DNA of 37,370 nt from assembly GCA_012517475.1 (NCBI GenBank), contig JAAYUV010000087.1:1-37370 (forward strand), given 5' to 3'. Shown one piece after another: positions 25,028 through 34,150 of the stretch (positions are counted from its first letter, which is position 1; each line of letters opens with the position of its first letter). This DNA comes from Peptococcaceae bacterium. GTDB lineage: Bacteria > Bacillota > Desulfitobacteriia > Desulfitobacteriales > Syntrophobotulaceae. A model generated the notes under the pieces. That model saw only the letters and a program-made list of their open reading frames with translations, ran no database searches and was not told the origin of the DNA. Position numbers and translations under genes: made by a program.

Positions 25028-26179
25028 GTGAAAACGATTTCTGTTTTGGGCTCAACCGGCTCCATCGGCAAGCAAACATTGGAAGTTGTCAATGCCTCTG
25101 AGGGAAAACTAAAAATTCATGCTTTAACGGCCTGCTCCAATACAGATCTGATAGAACAACAAATCCGCCAGTTCAGGCCGGAGATTGCTGTATTGGCAGA
25201 AGAAAAAGCGGCATATGAATTAAAAAACAGGGTCGGCGATTTGCCGGTTAAAGTTTTTTGCGGACTTGAAGGTATGGTGGAAGCGTCCATAGGGGAAGAA
25301 GTCGATATGGTGGTTACCGCTGTCAGCGGAAGCATCGGCCTCCTGCCTACCCTGTCGGCACTCCAGGCGGGAAAGGATATTGCCTTGGCCAATAAGGAAA
25401 CGCTTGTTGCTGCCGGAGAGCTTGTAATGAAAACGGCGGGAGAGAAAGGTTGTTCCATTATCCCGGTGGACAGTGAACACTCTGCTGTGTTTCAGTGTAT
25501 TAATAACAATAGGAATAAGGTCAAAAAGATTATTTTGACAGCTTCAGGGGGGCCGTTCTTTGGGTGGACACTGGATAAACTTACGGGTGTAACCCCTGGT
25601 ATGGCTCTTAAACATCCCAATTGGAATATGGGCGCCAAAATCAGTATCGACTCTGCAACCATGATGAATAAAGCTTTGGAAGTGATCGAAGCGAAGTTTC
25701 TTTTTCATGCTGATTACAATGAAATTGAAGTGCTTGTTCACCCTCAGAGTATTATTCATTCTATGGTAGAATTTATTGACGGTTCGGTGATCGCGCAATT
25801 GGGGATGCCGGATATGCGGCTTCCTATTCAATATGCATTAAGTTATCCTGACCGATGGGACTCCTGTTTCGAAAAATTATCCCTTGCAGGAAAGACTCTT
25901 ACTTTCCAGGAACCGGATGATCAAGTATTTCCATCCATCCGATTAGCTTATCGGTGTGGAGAAAGAGGGGGAACCCTTCCGGCTGTCATGAATGCTGCAA
26001 ATGAAATTTGCGTACATGCTTTTTTAGCAGGACGCATAAAATACCTTGAGATGTTTGAATTGGTTGAACGAGCATGCCAGGACCATAAGGTTCAGGATTC
26101 AGGGAGTATAGACAGGATATTGGCAGCAGATCGTTGGGCGAGAGAATATACGGAAGAACTCATTTGCAAAAAAAGCTGA
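25028..26179 (+). CDS. dxr: 1-deoxy-D-xylulose 5-phosphate reductoisomerase
   Basis: Dxr makes 2-C-methyl-D-erythritol 4-phosphate, the first committed step of the MEP isoprenoid pathway, using NADPH and a divalent metal. The 383-residue protein has the NADPH motif VLGSTGSIGKQTLEV, ANKETLVAAGELV, the metal and substrate motif PVDSEHSAVFQ (Asp148, Glu150), TASGGPF and NWNMGAKISIDSATMMNKAL followed by EVIEA. It starts at GTG 25028 after AAGGAG. It is the target of fosmidomycin in other bacteria. rseP and ispG follow closely. Confidence 0.97.
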   Translation: MKTISVLGSTGSIGKQTLEVVNASEGKLKIHALTACSNTDLIEQQIRQFRPEIAVLAEEKAAYELKNRVGDLPVKVFCGLEGMVEASIGEEVDMVVTAVSGSIGLLPTLSALQAGKDIALANKETLVAAGELVMKTAGEKGCSIIPVDSEHSAVFQCINNNRNKVKKIILTASGGPFFGWTLDKLTGVTPGMALKHPNWNMGAKISIDSATMMNKALEVIEAKFLFHADYNEIEVLVHPQSIIHSMVEFIDGSVIAQLGMPDMRLPIQYALSYPDRWDSCFEKLSLAGKTLTFQEPDDQVFPSIRLAYRCGERGGTLPAVMNAANEICVHAFLAGRIKYLEMFELVERACQDHKVQDSGSIDRILAADRWAREYTEELICKKS

Positions 26180-26211
26180 AGTAAAGCTGAAAGTTGTGTG
26201 AGGTGACTGAA

Positions 26212-27270
26212 TTGTTAACTACCCTATCCATTATCCTCGTTTTTGGTTTGATGGTCATGGTTCATGAACTCGGACATTTTCTGGTTGCGAAAAAGGCTGG
26301 GATTAAAATACTGGAGTTTGCCTTTGGGATTGGCCCGAAGGTCTTTGGCATCAGAGGGAAGGAAACGGTATATTCAGTTCGGATTTTTCCGCTGGGAGGG
26401 TTTGTTCGCTTTCTTAGTGCAGAGGAAATTGAAGAAGATGATACAGTCAGCAGACAAGAATTAATCAACCGAAGCTTTGAAAGTAAGTCGATCTGGCAGA
26501 AGATGTCGGTCATTGTGGCAGGGCCGGTCATGAACTTTGTTCTTGGAGCAGTTCTTTTTATTATAGTTTTTGCCTGGTTTGGAGTTCCGGTGGCCAGCAA
26601 CGATAATATCATAGGCAGTACCGTTGAAAATAAACCGGCAGCTGCAGCAGGACTTGCACCTGGGGACAGGATTTTGGCTATTAATGGTGTTGACACCCCT
26701 GATTGGAACGCGGTAACTCAACAAATTCACTCCAGGCCGGGGGAAAAAGTATCATTTAAAATTGAAAAGGCCCAAACCAAGCAAATTGTAATGGTGCAGA
26801 TCACACCTGAGTATGACCAGCAGTCAGGAAGAGGATTGATTGGAATTACCCCTAATGTGGTAAATCAAAAGGTATCCGTCATAAAGTCTACTCAATATGG
26901 TCTGCAGCAAACGGCACAGTTTACAAAGTTGATCGTAACCTACCTTGTGCAGATGATTACCGGCAAAATGCCTGTGGAATTATCAGGCCCTGTTGCGGTG
27001 GCTCAAGTCATCGGGGAGGGCGCGAGACAAGGTTTGTCCAATCTTTTAAGCTTAACGGGGATACTCAGCATTCAGTTTGGGGTATTGAATCTGCTCCCTA
27101 TTCCGGCCTTAGACGGTGGCCAACTTGTTGTGCTTGCCTATGAGGGCATTCGGAGAAAACCTCTGAATCCGGAGAAAAAAGGTTGGATTCAGCTAACTGG
27201 TTTCGTTTTGCTTATGGCATTAATGATTGCGGTAACCTATCAGGATATTGTCAGGATACTGGTTAAATAA
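26212..27270 (+). CDS. rseP: RIP site-2 metalloprotease RseP (RasP)
   Basis: This is an intramembrane zinc protease that cuts membrane-bound anti-sigma factors and signal-peptide remnants. The 352-residue protein has HELGH (18-22) in the first helix, FAFGIGPKVFG, a periplasmic-facing PDZ domain (about 125-200, AAAAGLAPGDRILAINGVD), and the third zinc-ligand motif LLPIPALDGGQL, then two C-terminal helices. TTG 26212 is preferred, since AGGTGA lies five bases upstream; an in-frame TTG at 26194 is less well placed. Order dxr-rseP is conserved in Firmicutes. Confidence 0.95.
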   Translation: MLTTLSIILVFGLMVMVHELGHFLVAKKAGIKILEFAFGIGPKVFGIRGKETVYSVRIFPLGGFVRFLSAEEIEEDDTVSRQELINRSFESKSIWQKMSVIVAGPVMNFVLGAVLFIIVFAWFGVPVASNDNIIGSTVENKPAAAAGLAPGDRILAINGVDTPDWNAVTQQIHSRPGEKVSFKIEKAQTKQIVMVQITPEYDQQSGRGLIGITPNVVNQKVSVIKSTQYGLQQTAQFTKLIVTYLVQMITGKMPVELSGPVAVAQVIGEGARQGLSNLLSLTGILSIQFGVLNLLPIPALDGGQLVVLAYEGIRRKPLNPEKKGWIQLTGFVLLMALMIAVTYQDIVRILVK

Positions 27271-27282
27271 GGGGGAAACTCT

Positions 27283-28359
27283 TTGCAGCGCAGGATTAGC
27301 AGAGAAGTCCATATTGGTCCGGTCATTGTTGGAGGATCTAATCCTGTGGTGATCCAGTCTATGACCAATACAGATACAAGGGATGTTGAGGCCACCCTTG
27401 AGCAAATAAACCGATTGGCCAAAGCGGGCTGTGAAATTGTCCGGGTGGCTGTATTAAATGATCAAGCCGCTCAGGTATTAAAAAATTTGTGCACCCGCAG
27501 CCCTTTACCTGTTGTAGCGGATATCCATTTTGACTATAAGCTCGCTTTGAAAGCAGTGGAAAGCGGTGTCCAGGGTTTAAGGATCAATCCCGGAAATATC
27601 GGGGAAAGGTGGAAGGTGCAAGAGGTTGTTAAAGCTGTAAAGGAGAGGGAGATCCCTATCCGGATCGGAGTAAACGCCGGTTCGTTGGAAAAAGACCTCT
27701 TGGAAAAATACCAGGGGCCGTCCGCGGACGGGATGGTAGAAAGCGCTTTGCGTCATGTCCGGATCCTGGAGGAGGAAGGATATGAAAATATTAAGATTTC
27801 CCTGAAAGCTTCGAGGGTTCCTCTCATGATAGAAGCCTACCGGAAAATCGCTGATCAGGTGAATTACCCGCTTCATCTCGGGGTAACAGAAGCCGGTACA
27901 ATAAGATCCGGGGTTGTAAAATCAGCAATTGGCATTGGCACCCTTCTGGCTGAGGGGATAGGAGATACCATTCGGGTTTCCCTGACCGGTGATCCCGTAG
28001 CGGAGATTCCGGTGGCTCTTCATATCTTGCGTGTTCTGGGATTACGGAAAGGCGGCTTTGAACTGATCAGCTGTCCCACATGCGGCCGCACTCAGGTGGA
28101 TCTGGTGCGAATGGCGGAAGAAGTTGAAAAAAGACTGGAAACATTACCATGTCCCGAAGAAGGACTTTCTATTGCCGTCATGGGTTGTGTCGTGAACGGT
28201 CCCGGAGAAGCAAAGGAAGCCGATTTCGGGATTGCAGGCGGGAAGGGCAGCGGGTTGCTTTTTCAAAAGGGAGAAGTGATAGCAAGGTTGCCCGAAAAAG
28301 AATTATTGCCTGCTTTAATGGAGAAGATTGAAAGGTATATAGACCAAAACAAAAAATAG
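27283..28359 (+). CDS. ispG: 4-hydroxy-3-methylbut-2-en-1-yl diphosphate synthase (flavodoxin)
   Basis: IspG (GcpE) converts MEcPP to HMBPP in the penultimate step of the MEP pathway and needs a 4Fe-4S cluster. The 358-residue protein starts with a TIM-barrel half (VIVGGSNPVVIQSMTNTDT) and has the cluster ligands Cys264 and Cys267 (SCPTCGRTQVDL) and Cys302 (MGCVVNGPGEA), with Glu309 nearby as the likely fourth ligand. The TTG start at 27283 follows GGGGGAAA. Together with dxr it points to isoprenoid synthesis by the MEP route. The gene end is followed by a perfect hairpin. Confidence 0.96.
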   Translation: MQRRISREVHIGPVIVGGSNPVVIQSMTNTDTRDVEATLEQINRLAKAGCEIVRVAVLNDQAAQVLKNLCTRSPLPVVADIHFDYKLALKAVESGVQGLRINPGNIGERWKVQEVVKAVKEREIPIRIGVNAGSLEKDLLEKYQGPSADGMVESALRHVRILEEEGYENIKISLKASRVPLMIEAYRKIADQVNYPLHLGVTEAGTIRSGVVKSAIGIGTLLAEGIGDTIRVSLTGDPVAEIPVALHILRVLGLRKGGFELISCPTCGRTQVDLVRMAEEVEKRLETLPCPEEGLSIAVMGCVVNGPGEAKEADFGIAGGKGSGLLFQKGEVIARLPEKELLPALMEKIERYIDQNKK

Positions 28360-28378
28360 AAAATGTAAGAAGTATATT

Positions 28379-28405
28379 GTTTACCACCCTTATAGGGTGG
28401 TAAAC
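28379..28405. repeat. Perfect 11-bp inverted repeat between ispG and proS
   Basis: GTTTACCACCC (28379-28389) and GGGTGGTAAAC (28395-28405) are exact inverses around TTATA. It could act as an RNA hairpin ending the ispG transcript, but no T run follows on either strand. TTGACA begins at the very next base (28406), so it could also be an operator against a promoter, although no matching -10 is clear. TTGCAG (28429-28434) with TATATG (28451-28456) is a weak alternative promoter for proS. Confidence 0.55.
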
Positions 28406-28509
28406 TTGACATGTGGTTTATTACCTAGTTGCAGAAATGCATCTTGCTATTATATGATATTTTTATATTAATAAAAAATAGGACATGCACTAAGAAAGGA
28501 TGAAAATAA

Positions 28510-30249
28510 TTGAGAGTAAGCCAGCTTCTTAATCCGACGTTGCGAGAAGTGCCTGCGGAGGCTGAAGTAATCAGCCACCAGCTCATGTTAAGGGCAGGAT
28601 ATATCCGTAAAGCAGCGGCAGGAATATATACATATCTCCCACTGGGCTGGAGGGTCATACGTAAAATTGAGCAAATTGTCCGCGAAGAGATGGATGCCAA
28701 AGGCGGCCAGGAAGTCATGCTTCCTATCGTACAGCCTGCGGAATTATGGAGAGAAACAGGGCGCTGGGATGTTTATGGACCTGAAATGTTCAGGCTGAGA
28801 GACCGGCATGACCGGGAATTCTGTTTGGGGCCAACCCATGAAGAGATTATCACTGATCTGGTAAGAGGAGAACTGCGTTCTTACAAACAACTGCCTCTAT
28901 TATTGTACCAGATCCAAAATAAATACCGGGATGAAAGACGACCGCGTTTCGGTCTGATGCGGGGCAGAGAGTTTATTATGAAAGACCTCTATTCCTTTGA
29001 CCGCGATCCGGAAAGTTCCAAAGAAAGTTACCGGAAAATGTATGATGCCTATGAACGAATTTATTCCCGCTGCGGGCTTACTTACCGGGCGGTTGAAGCA
29101 GATGCCGGGGCCATCGGAGGAACCGGAGGTTCTCATGAATTTATGGTTCTGGCTGAATCGGGTGAGGCAGCGGTTGTGTTCTGTTCGGATTGCAGTTATG
29201 CGGCTAATGTGGAAAAGGCAGAATGCTTGCCCCGTTATGCTCCAGAGGATCAGTCCTTAAAAGAAAAAACCGGCGAAGTTCATACTCCCGGCACAAAAAC
29301 AATCGAACAGGTTGCGTCATTTCTTGGTATTTCAAAGACATCCCTGATCAAAACCCTGGCCTATAAGGGGGACGAAAAATTCTTCCTCGTTTTGGTCAGA
29401 GGAGACCGGGAAATCAATGAGATTAAAGTGAATAATGCTTTAGGGCCTTTTGTGAACTTAAGAATGGCGGAACCGGAAGAGGTTAATTCGGTCTTGAACT
29501 GTGAACCGGGGTTCGTCGGGCCGGTAGGCCTTCCGAAAGAGATCTTTATCGCGGCGGACCTGGAAGTTGCAGAAATGAAAAGTGCTGTTTGCGGTGCCAA
29601 TAAAAAGGATTATCATTTGCTGAATGTTGTATGCGGCAAGGATTTTGTACCGGCAAAAATCGCCGACCTGAGAACGGTTACACCCGGGGAGCCCTGCCCT
29701 AAATGCGGGGGGAGCTTGAAGGAGGCCAGAGGGATTGAAGTCGGACAGGTCTTTAACCTGGGAACGAAATACAGCGAAAAACTCCATGCTACCTATTTGG
29801 ATGACAAAGGCAAGGAACAAGTATGTTATATGGGTTGTTACGGCGTGGGTGTCAGCAGGACAATGGCTGCGGCCATCGAACAAAATAACGATGAGAATGG
29901 AATTATTTGGCCGATGCCAATTGCTCCGTATCATTGCATTGTAGTTCCTGTCACGCTGAAAGATTCGGAAGTTGTATCTGTTGCAGAAAATATCTATAAG
30001 AAACTAAACAGTCTCGGTGTGGAGACCGTTTTGGACGATAGAGATGAACGCCCGGGTGTTAAATTTAAAGATGCCGACCTTGTTGGATATCCTTTGAGGG
30101 TTACGATCGGTCAAAAAGCCATGGCTGAAGGAAAGGTGGAACTTGTATACAGGGCAACAAAGCAAACGGAGCTTATTCCGGTGGAACAAGTATGCGACAC
30201 CATTGAAAGAATCGTAAAAGAAGCATTGTCTATTGTCACCTGTGACTGA
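28510..30249 (+). CDS. proS: Prolyl-tRNA synthetase
   Basis: This is a class II synthetase of the bacterial type, 579 residues. The N-terminal catalytic core has [49 protein letters not shown] and [20 protein letters not shown]. The middle (about 235-385) is the INS editing domain that clears Ala-tRNA-Pro ([19 protein letters not shown]). The C-terminal part has [21 protein letters not shown] and the anticodon-binding domain. TTG 28510 follows AAAGGA at normal spacing; the nearby ATG at 28500 is out of frame. polC follows after 23 bases, as in Bacillus. Confidence 0.97.
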   Translation: MRVSQLLNPTLREVPAEAEVISHQLMLRAGYIRKAAAGIYTYLPLGWRVIRKIEQIVREEMDAKGGQEVMLPIVQPAELWRETGRWDVYGPEMFRLRDRHDREFCLGPTHEEIITDLVRGELRSYKQLPLLLYQIQNKYRDERRPRFGLMRGREFIMKDLYSFDRDPESSKESYRKMYDAYERIYSRCGLTYRAVEADAGAIGGTGGSHEFMVLAESGEAAVVFCSDCSYAANVEKAECLPRYAPEDQSLKEKTGEVHTPGTKTIEQVASFLGISKTSLIKTLAYKGDEKFFLVLVRGDREINEIKVNNALGPFVNLRMAEPEEVNSVLNCEPGFVGPVGLPKEIFIAADLEVAEMKSAVCGANKKDYHLLNVVCGKDFVPAKIADLRTVTPGEPCPKCGGSLKEARGIEVGQVFNLGTKYSEKLHATYLDDKGKEQVCYMGCYGVGVSRTMAAAIEQNNDENGIIWPMPIAPYHCIVVPVTLKDSEVVSVAENIYKKLNSLGVETVLDDRDERPGVKFKDADLVGYPLRVTIGQKAMAEGKVELVYRATKQTELIPVEQVCDTIERIVKEALSIVTCD

Positions 30250-30272
30250 TCTTATTTCCTGGGGGGAAAAGT

Positions 30273-33200
30273 GTGTCCAATCCTGCATTAAAATTAGAAG
30301 AAGCCCCATTTTTCGGACTGCTTCCCAAAGACTTATGTACGAAAGTAGAACCATATTTGCCTAATATATTTTTAAACAAGGTGGAGGTTCTCCCTGAAGC
30401 AAGGAGATGGATACTCCACCTTACCTTGTTGTGCGCCATCGAAGAAGAAATTCTCCTAAACCTTGCTTTGGCTTTAGAAAACAAATTAAATAATGGCATA
30501 AAAATTGAAATGAAAACCAATTATGAAAGCCCAATTTCTTTGGAACAGCTTTGTCTTGAGCATTGGACTGAGATTCTGCAGGATATTCTGGAAAGGGTTC
30601 CGTCACTTAAGGGATGGCTGAACTCTCCCGGGAAATATGAAGCTGAAGAGGACAGGCTGACCATATTTGTTCCTCATATCACAGCCTTGGAATACTGTAA
30701 ACTAAAGCAAAATAGTGTGGAGAATTATTTTCAGGAAAAATACGGAATGCGGATAAAAACCGTTTGGGAAGTAGATGGCTCCCTTGAAGAGGAGTCTTGT
30801 TTTGATTCCGAGAAAGAAGAGCAGAAATATATCGAAGAGATTTTATCCTCTAACCCTGCAGAAAAGAAGGAATCCAAGACCCAACCCGCAGTTCTCCTCG
30901 GCAGAGAATTTAAAGGTTCAACTTGTGCCTTAAAGGATATTACCGATGAAGAAAAGCAAGTGATTGTGGAAGGGGAAGTATGCCAAACTGAAATTAGACA
31001 ATTAAAAAGCGGGCGGCAGCTCCTTTCCTTTGGGCTTACCGATAGAACCAATTCCATCAGCTGCAAAATCTTCTTTGATGAAGGACAAACACCGCTGCAG
31101 ATCAACAAAGGGGATTGGCTAAGAATACGGGGGGCGGTGCAATTTGACCGCTTTACCACCGAACTAACCCTTATGCCGAAAGATATCATGCCCATTAAGC
31201 CTGTTCACCGGATGGATCAAGCTGAAGAAAAAAGGATTGAGCTCCATCTCCATACCAAGATGTCGGAAATGGACGGGGTATCCTCGGTTCAAAGTCTGGT
31301 CAAGAGAGCGGGCGAATGGGGACATCAGGCAATAGCAATTACCGATCACGGTGTTGTTCAGGCTTTTCCCGATGCGGCAGATGCCGGTAAGAAATATGGC
31401 ATTAAAGTGATCTTTGGAATGGAAGGCTATTTGGTTGACGATAGGAAAGAAGGGAAAATAGAAGCTTCTAAATCCCCTTATTATCACATTATAATCCTGG
31501 CTAAAAATCAGACGGGTTTAAAGAATCTTTATAAACTTGTGACCTGTTCCCATTTGGAAAACTTTCACCGCCGGCCAAGAATCTGCCGCTCCTTGCTGAA
31601 TACGCACAGGGAAGGCCTGATTCTCGGTTCGGCCTGTGAGGCGGGCGAGCTGGTACGGGCTATTCTCAAAGGGGCGAGCGGGGAAGATATTAGAAGAATA
31701 GCTTCATACTACGATTATTTGGAAATTCAACCTACGGCCAATAACATGTTTTTAGTTCATCGCGGTGAAGTTGCCAATGAAGAGAAATTAAAGGATATTA
31801 ACCGACAGATTGTAAGCCTCGGCGTGGAACTGAATATTCCGGTAGTGGCTACTTGTGATGTTCACTTTCTTGATCAGGAAGATGAAGTTTACAGAAGGAT
31901 TCTCATGGCAGGAAAAGGCTACACCGATGCAGACCAGCAAGCCCCGCTGTATTTTAGAACTACGGAAGAAATGTTGGCGGAGTTCTCTTATTTAGGGGAA
32001 GAAAAATGTTTCGAGGTTGTTGTCACCAATCCGAAGGGGATTGCGGAGCAAATCCAAGAATTAAAGCCATTTCCGGATGACTTTTTTGAACCAAAGATTG
32101 AAGGTGCACCGGAAAAAATAATGAACATGACATGGAACCGTGCCCACGAGCTTTACGGTGATCCTCTTCCGGAAGAAGTTCAGAAGACGCTCGACAAGGA
32201 ATTGAATTCCATCATCGGCAACGGTTTTTCCGTACTCTATTTGATTTCTCATCTTTTAGTCAAGAAATCCAATGAAGACGGGTATCTTGTCGGTTCCAGG
32301 GGATCGGTCGGATCTTCTTTAGTTGCGACCTTTACCGGAATAACGGAGGTCAACCCTCTTCCCCCGCATTACCGCTGTGAAAACCAAGACTGTCTGTATT
32401 CCGAGTTTATCAAAGACGGGAGTGTCGGCTCAGGAGTCGATCTCCCTGATAAGAATTGCCCCCGCTGCGGCAGGGAACTGCATAAAGACGGTCATGACAT
32501 TCCTTTTGAAACCTTTCTGGGTTTTAAGGGAGATAAAGTTCCTGATATTGATCTGAATTTCTCAGGAGAATATCAACCAAGGGCGCATAAATATACGGAA
32601 GAAATATTTGGTAAAGAAAATGTTTTCCGGGCCGGAACCATTTCTACGGTTGCAGAGAAGACAGCTTATGGTTTCGTCAAAAATTATTTGGAAGAAAGAA
32701 AAATTAAGTATAACCAAACAGAATTAAACAGACTGGTTCAAGGCTGCGCGGGTGTAAAAAGAACCACCGGCCAGCACCCGGGGGGTCTTATGGTAATACC
32801 AAAAGAATGTGATGTTTTTGATTTCACCCCGCTGCAAAGACCGGCGAACGATACGGATTCCGATATAACAACAACACACTTTGACTATCACTCTATTTCC
32901 GGTCGGTTGGTTAAACTGGATATTCTCGGCCATGACGATCCGACCTCCATCAAAATGCTGGAGGATCTGACTGGGGTAGATGCTAAAAAAATCCGCTTGG
33001 ATGACCGGAAAACACTCTCTCTTTTCTCAGGCCCCGAAGCGCTGGGTGTAACTCCGGAAGAGATAGGCGTCAATACAGGAACGCTGGGTATTCCTGAGTT
33101 TGGAACCAAGTTTGTGCGGCAAATGCTTGAAGACACCAAACCTTCAACGTTCTCCCATCTTGTCAGGATTTCCGGGCTTTCTCACGGAACCAATGTGTGG

Positions 33201-33962
33201 GTAGGAAATGCCCAGGATCTGGTCTTAAACGGAACAGCCGATATTTCCGGAATTATCGCCTGCCGTGATGATATCATGATCTACCTTATTCAGAAAGGTT
33301 TGGATTCCAGCCACGCTTTTAATATTATGGAACAGGTCCGTAAGGGTAAAGGTTTAAAACCCCAGGATATTACCGCTATGCAGGAACATGATGTCCCGGA
33401 CTGGTATATTGAATCCTGTCAAAAAATCAGTTACATGTTTCCTAAGGCCCACGCAGTGGCTTATGTAACCATGTCTTTCCGAGTTGCCTGGTTTAAGATT
33501 TATTATCCCGAAGCTTTTTATGCTACCTTTTTTACCGTAAGGGCTGACGAATTTGATGCAGAACTGATTACAGGGGGTTTAGAAAAATGCCGCCAGGCGA
33601 TCAAAGAAATTAATGATAAAGGGAATGCTGCAACGCCGAAGGATAAAAACCTCCAGACAATTTTGGAACTGGCAGTGGAGATGTATTGCAGAAAGATTAA
33701 GCTGCGCAAGGTTAACTTATGGGAATCTGATGCAACCCGTTTCTTGCTTACCCCGGAAGGATTATTGCCTCCATTTTCTTCCCTGCAGGGTTTGGGGAAG
33801 TCAGCAGCTGCATCTCTGGCAAAATTAAGAGACAGTGATCAAATTAAATGCATTGAGGATCTTCAATCCCGGGGCAAGCTCAGTAAAACCGTAATAGAAG
33901 TCTTAGAGCGGCATGGCTGCCTGGAGGGGTTGCCGGATAAAAATCAATTGAGCTTGTTTTAA
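30273..33962 (+). CDS. polC: DNA polymerase III alpha subunit PolC lacking the exonuclease domain
   Basis: PolC is the replicative polymerase of Firmicutes. This one has 1229 residues, against about 1437 in Bacillus subtilis. Parts seen: N-terminal domain (1-210), OB fold (about 228-300), PHP domain starting ELHLHTKMSEMDG (His325, His327), polymerase core with Zn-type cysteines (YRCENQDC, CPRCGREL), catalytic DIDLNFSG and KLDILGHDD, and the C-terminal clamp motif QLSLF at the very end. In other PolC the PHP domain is split by a DEDDh 3'-5' exonuclease with a FDVETTG motif. Here the first PHP part (FGMEGYLVDD, Glu384) is joined to the second (YYHIIILAKN, His405) by about 15 residues, so that exonuclease is absent. 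The frame is intact. It starts at GTG 30273 after GGGGGGA. Confidence 0.95.
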   Translation: MSNPALKLEEAPFFGLLPKDLCTKVEPYLPNIFLNKVEVLPEARRWILHLTLLCAIEEEILLNLALALENKLNNGIKIEMKTNYESPISLEQLCLEHWTEILQDILERVPSLKGWLNSPGKYEAEEDRLTIFVPHITALEYCKLKQNSVENYFQEKYGMRIKTVWEVDGSLEEESCFDSEKEEQKYIEEILSSNPAEKKESKTQPAVLLGREFKGSTCALKDITDEEKQVIVEGEVCQTEIRQLKSGRQLLSFGLTDRTNSISCKIFFDEGQTPLQINKGDWLRIRGAVQFDRFTTELTLMPKDIMPIKPVHRMDQAEEKRIELHLHTKMSEMDGVSSVQSLVKRAGEWGHQAIAITDHGVVQAFPDAADAGKKYGIKVIFGMEGYLVDDRKEGKIEASKSPYYHIIILAKNQTGLKNLYKLVTCSHLENFHRRPRICRSLLNTHREGLILGSACEAGELVRAILKGASGEDIRRIASYYDYLEIQPTANNMFLVHRGEVANEEKLKDINRQIVSLGVELNIPVVATCDVHFLDQEDEVYRRILMAGKGYTDADQQAPLYFRTTEEMLAEFSYLGEEKCFEVVVTNPKGIAEQIQELKPFPDDFFEPKIEGAPEKIMNMTWNRAHELYGDPLPEEVQKTLDKELNSIIGNGFSVLYLISHLLVKKSNEDGYLVGSRGSVGSSLVATFTGITEVNPLPPHYRCENQDCLYSEFIKDGSVGSGVDLPDKNCPRCGRELHKDGHDIPFETFLGFKGDKVPDIDLNFSGEYQPRAHKYTEEIFGKENVFRAGTISTVAEKTAYGFVKNYLEERKIKYNQTELNRLVQGCAGVKRTTGQHPGGLMVIPKECDVFDFTPLQRPANDTDSDITTTHFDYHSISGRLVKLDILGHDDPTSIKMLEDLTGVDAKKIRLDDRKTLSLFSGPEALGVTPEEIGVNTGTLGIPEFGTKFVRQMLEDTKPSTFSHLVRISGLSHGTNVWVGNAQDLVLNGTADISGIIACRDDIMIYLIQKGLDSSHAFNIMEQVRKGKGLKPQDITAMQEHDVPDWYIESCQKISYMFPKAHAVAYVTMSFRVAWFKIYYPEAFYATFFTVRADEFDAELITGGLEKCRQAIKEINDKGNAATPKDKNLQTILELAVEMYCRKIKLRKVNLWESDATRFLLTPEGLLPPFSSLQGLGKSAAASLAKLRDSDQIKCIEDLQSRGKLSKTVIEVLERHGCLEGLPDKNQLSLF

Positions 33963-33975
33963 ATTAATGCGAATA

Positions 33976-34004
33976 TTGCAGACTATAAAAGTATATGATA
34001 TATT
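33976..34004 (+). promoter_or_regulatory. Promoter of the rimP-nusA-infB operon
   Basis: TTGCAG (33976-33981), a 17-bp spacer and TATATT (33999-34004) predict a start near 34011, giving a leader of about 140 bases before rimP. Confidence 0.72.
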
Positions 34005-34010
34005 AAAGAA

Positions 34011-34150
34011 GGAATTTATTTGAAGCACGATTTTTGGTTGGGAGTGGGGATTACCCACTCTTTCATTTGGTCTATCAGAAAGTATGCCTTTCCGATAGAA
34101 TCTTGGCTAAAGCCAAGATTTCTTTTAGGAAAAGCAAAAGGGGTAAGAAT
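34011..34150 (+). promoter_or_regulatory. rimP leader with three tandem hairpins
   Basis: Hairpin 1: GAGTGGG (34042-34048) with CCCACTC (34054-34060), followed by TTTCATTT. Hairpin 2: CTATC-A-GAAAG (34072-34082) with CTTTC-C-GATAG (34088-34098). Hairpin 3: AATCTTGGCT (34099-34108) with AGCCAAGATT (34111-34120), followed by TCTTTT. The first and third look like intrinsic terminators, placed in front of the operon for NusA itself. A rimP leader RNA is known from enterobacteria; whether this one is related cannot be judged. The rimP ribosome site, AAAAGGGG, follows at 34137. Confidence 0.6.
34099..34126 (+). terminator. Intrinsic terminator in the rimP leader
   Basis: A ten-pair perfect stem (34099-34108 with 34111-34120) followed by TCTTTT lies 25 bases before the rimP start. 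With no promoter visible after it, it probably acts as an attenuator and not as a full stop. Confidence 0.65.

Noticed and set aside
28406-28434. TTGACA as the -35 box of a proS promoter
   Set aside because: No acceptable -10 hexamer lies 16-18 bp downstream (TTGCAG at the 17-bp position); left as a possibility only.
34034-34150. N-terminal extension of RimP
   Set aside because: It would translate the leader hairpins; the family N-terminus and ribosome site place the start at 34151.
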